DNA from: Diploptera punctata
Taxonomy: Eukaryota > Arthropoda > Insecta > Blattodea > Blaberidae
Length of the DNA stretch: 64,000 nucleotides
Reading direction: 5' to 3'
Assembly: GCA_030220185.1 (NCBI GenBank)
Contig: JASPKZ010009950.1
Coordinates: forward strand, 53,321-117,320
Shown: piece after piece, positions 63,966 to 64,000 of the stretch
Layout: each line of letters begins with the position of its first letter
Numbering within the stretch: the stretch's first letter is position 1
Translations under genes and position numbers: made by a program
The notes under the pieces: generated by a model
The model's input: only the letters and a program-made list of their open reading frames with translations
What the model was told of the DNA's origin: nothing
Database searches by the model: none

Positions 63966-64000
63966 AGCAAGGAGATGCACTATCTCCTCTACTATTTAAT

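Larger units (their letters stand above)
61640..64000 (+). mobile_element. RTE family 1, nearly full-length 5' part, continues beyond the window
   Basis: The only copy here that includes the 5' region. The 5' leader 'CTTTACCTTGTCGTGGTGGA' (61661-61680) precedes the ORF. The endonuclease domain covers about 61960-62690: GTWNVRTLYNSG, VALQEIRW, IVIGDFNAKVG, NQIDHVLVDKRW, SDHHLV, i.e. the Asn, Glu, Asp/Asn and His residues of the APE-type fold. The RT domain starts about 63380: KASGSDEIPAELIKSGG, WKESIIVPIYKKGDKTD, NYRGISLL, DFKKAYDSI, GLKQGDALSPLLFN. The catalytic YADD box lies past the end. Frameshifts occur near 62746-62752, 63505, 63700 and 63930. An autonomous-type element of the RTE clade, here disabled, about 370 bases after exon 4 of gene 3. 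Confidence 0.92.

Overview
The window is animal nuclear DNA with spliced protein-coding genes, GT-AG introns of up to about 6.5 kb and a very heavy load of decayed retroelements. The coding exons belong to the insect-type sugar/trehalose facilitator family (major facilitator superfamily, Tret1-like/SLC2-like). Together with RTE-type non-LTR elements, Penelope-like elements, several tRNA-derived SINE families, mariner- and pogo-like relics and long ATT microsatellites, this points to an insect with a large genome. A cockroach, termite or relative is my best guess, from general impression only.

Genes. Three paralogous Tret1-like genes lie head to tail on the + strand. Gene 1 is represented only by its last coding exon (323-587). 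Gene 2 is complete as a coding sequence: five exons (15873-16055, 21778-22180, 26516-26801, 33267-33794, 38955-39189) join in frame to a predicted 544-residue 12-helix transporter. Gene 3 has four exons (50324-50506, 52887-53289, 56915-57203, 60740-61267); its last exon lies beyond 64000. Exons of genes 2 and 3 agree in length (183, 403, 286/289, 528 nt) and intron phase (0, 1, 2, 2), and gene 1's last exon fits the same phase, so this is a tandem duplication series. All copies that can be scored carry a non-standard helix-7 motif, so the substrate may not be trehalose.

Layout. 588-15872: intergenic, with a truncated RTE (1505-2703), hairpin-ended repeats (3498-4802, 7381-8105), RTE 3' ends, a SINE and a cluster of ATT microsatellites (11-13 kb). 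15873-39189: gene 2. Intron 1 holds a pogo-like relic, SINEs, a 710-bp tandem duplication and RTE fragments; intron 2 Penelope-like fragments; intron 3 a 93-bp minisatellite of about 16 units, SINEs, RTE ends and a mariner relic; intron 4 another mariner relic, a 392-bp tandem/palindromic repeat and SINEs. 39190-50323: intergenic, with an inverted partner of the intron-3 repeat, foldbacks, nested RTEs and a purine/ATT block just upstream of gene 3. 50324-64000: gene 3, ending in a nearly full-length RTE element (from about 61640) that starts about 370 bp after exon 4 and runs off the window.

The only host genes I can support are the transporters. I found no CRISPR, operon or obvious novel enzymatic system. 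The most interesting signals are structural: SINEs built from exchangeable heads and tails, short retroposed units with a hammerhead-ribozyme-like order of motifs, several nestings dated by target-site duplications, and an inverted repeat pair in which one copy gives the empty sites for insertions in the other. All coordinates were read by eye; repeat boundaries are good to about 5-20 bases unless a target-site duplication is quoted.
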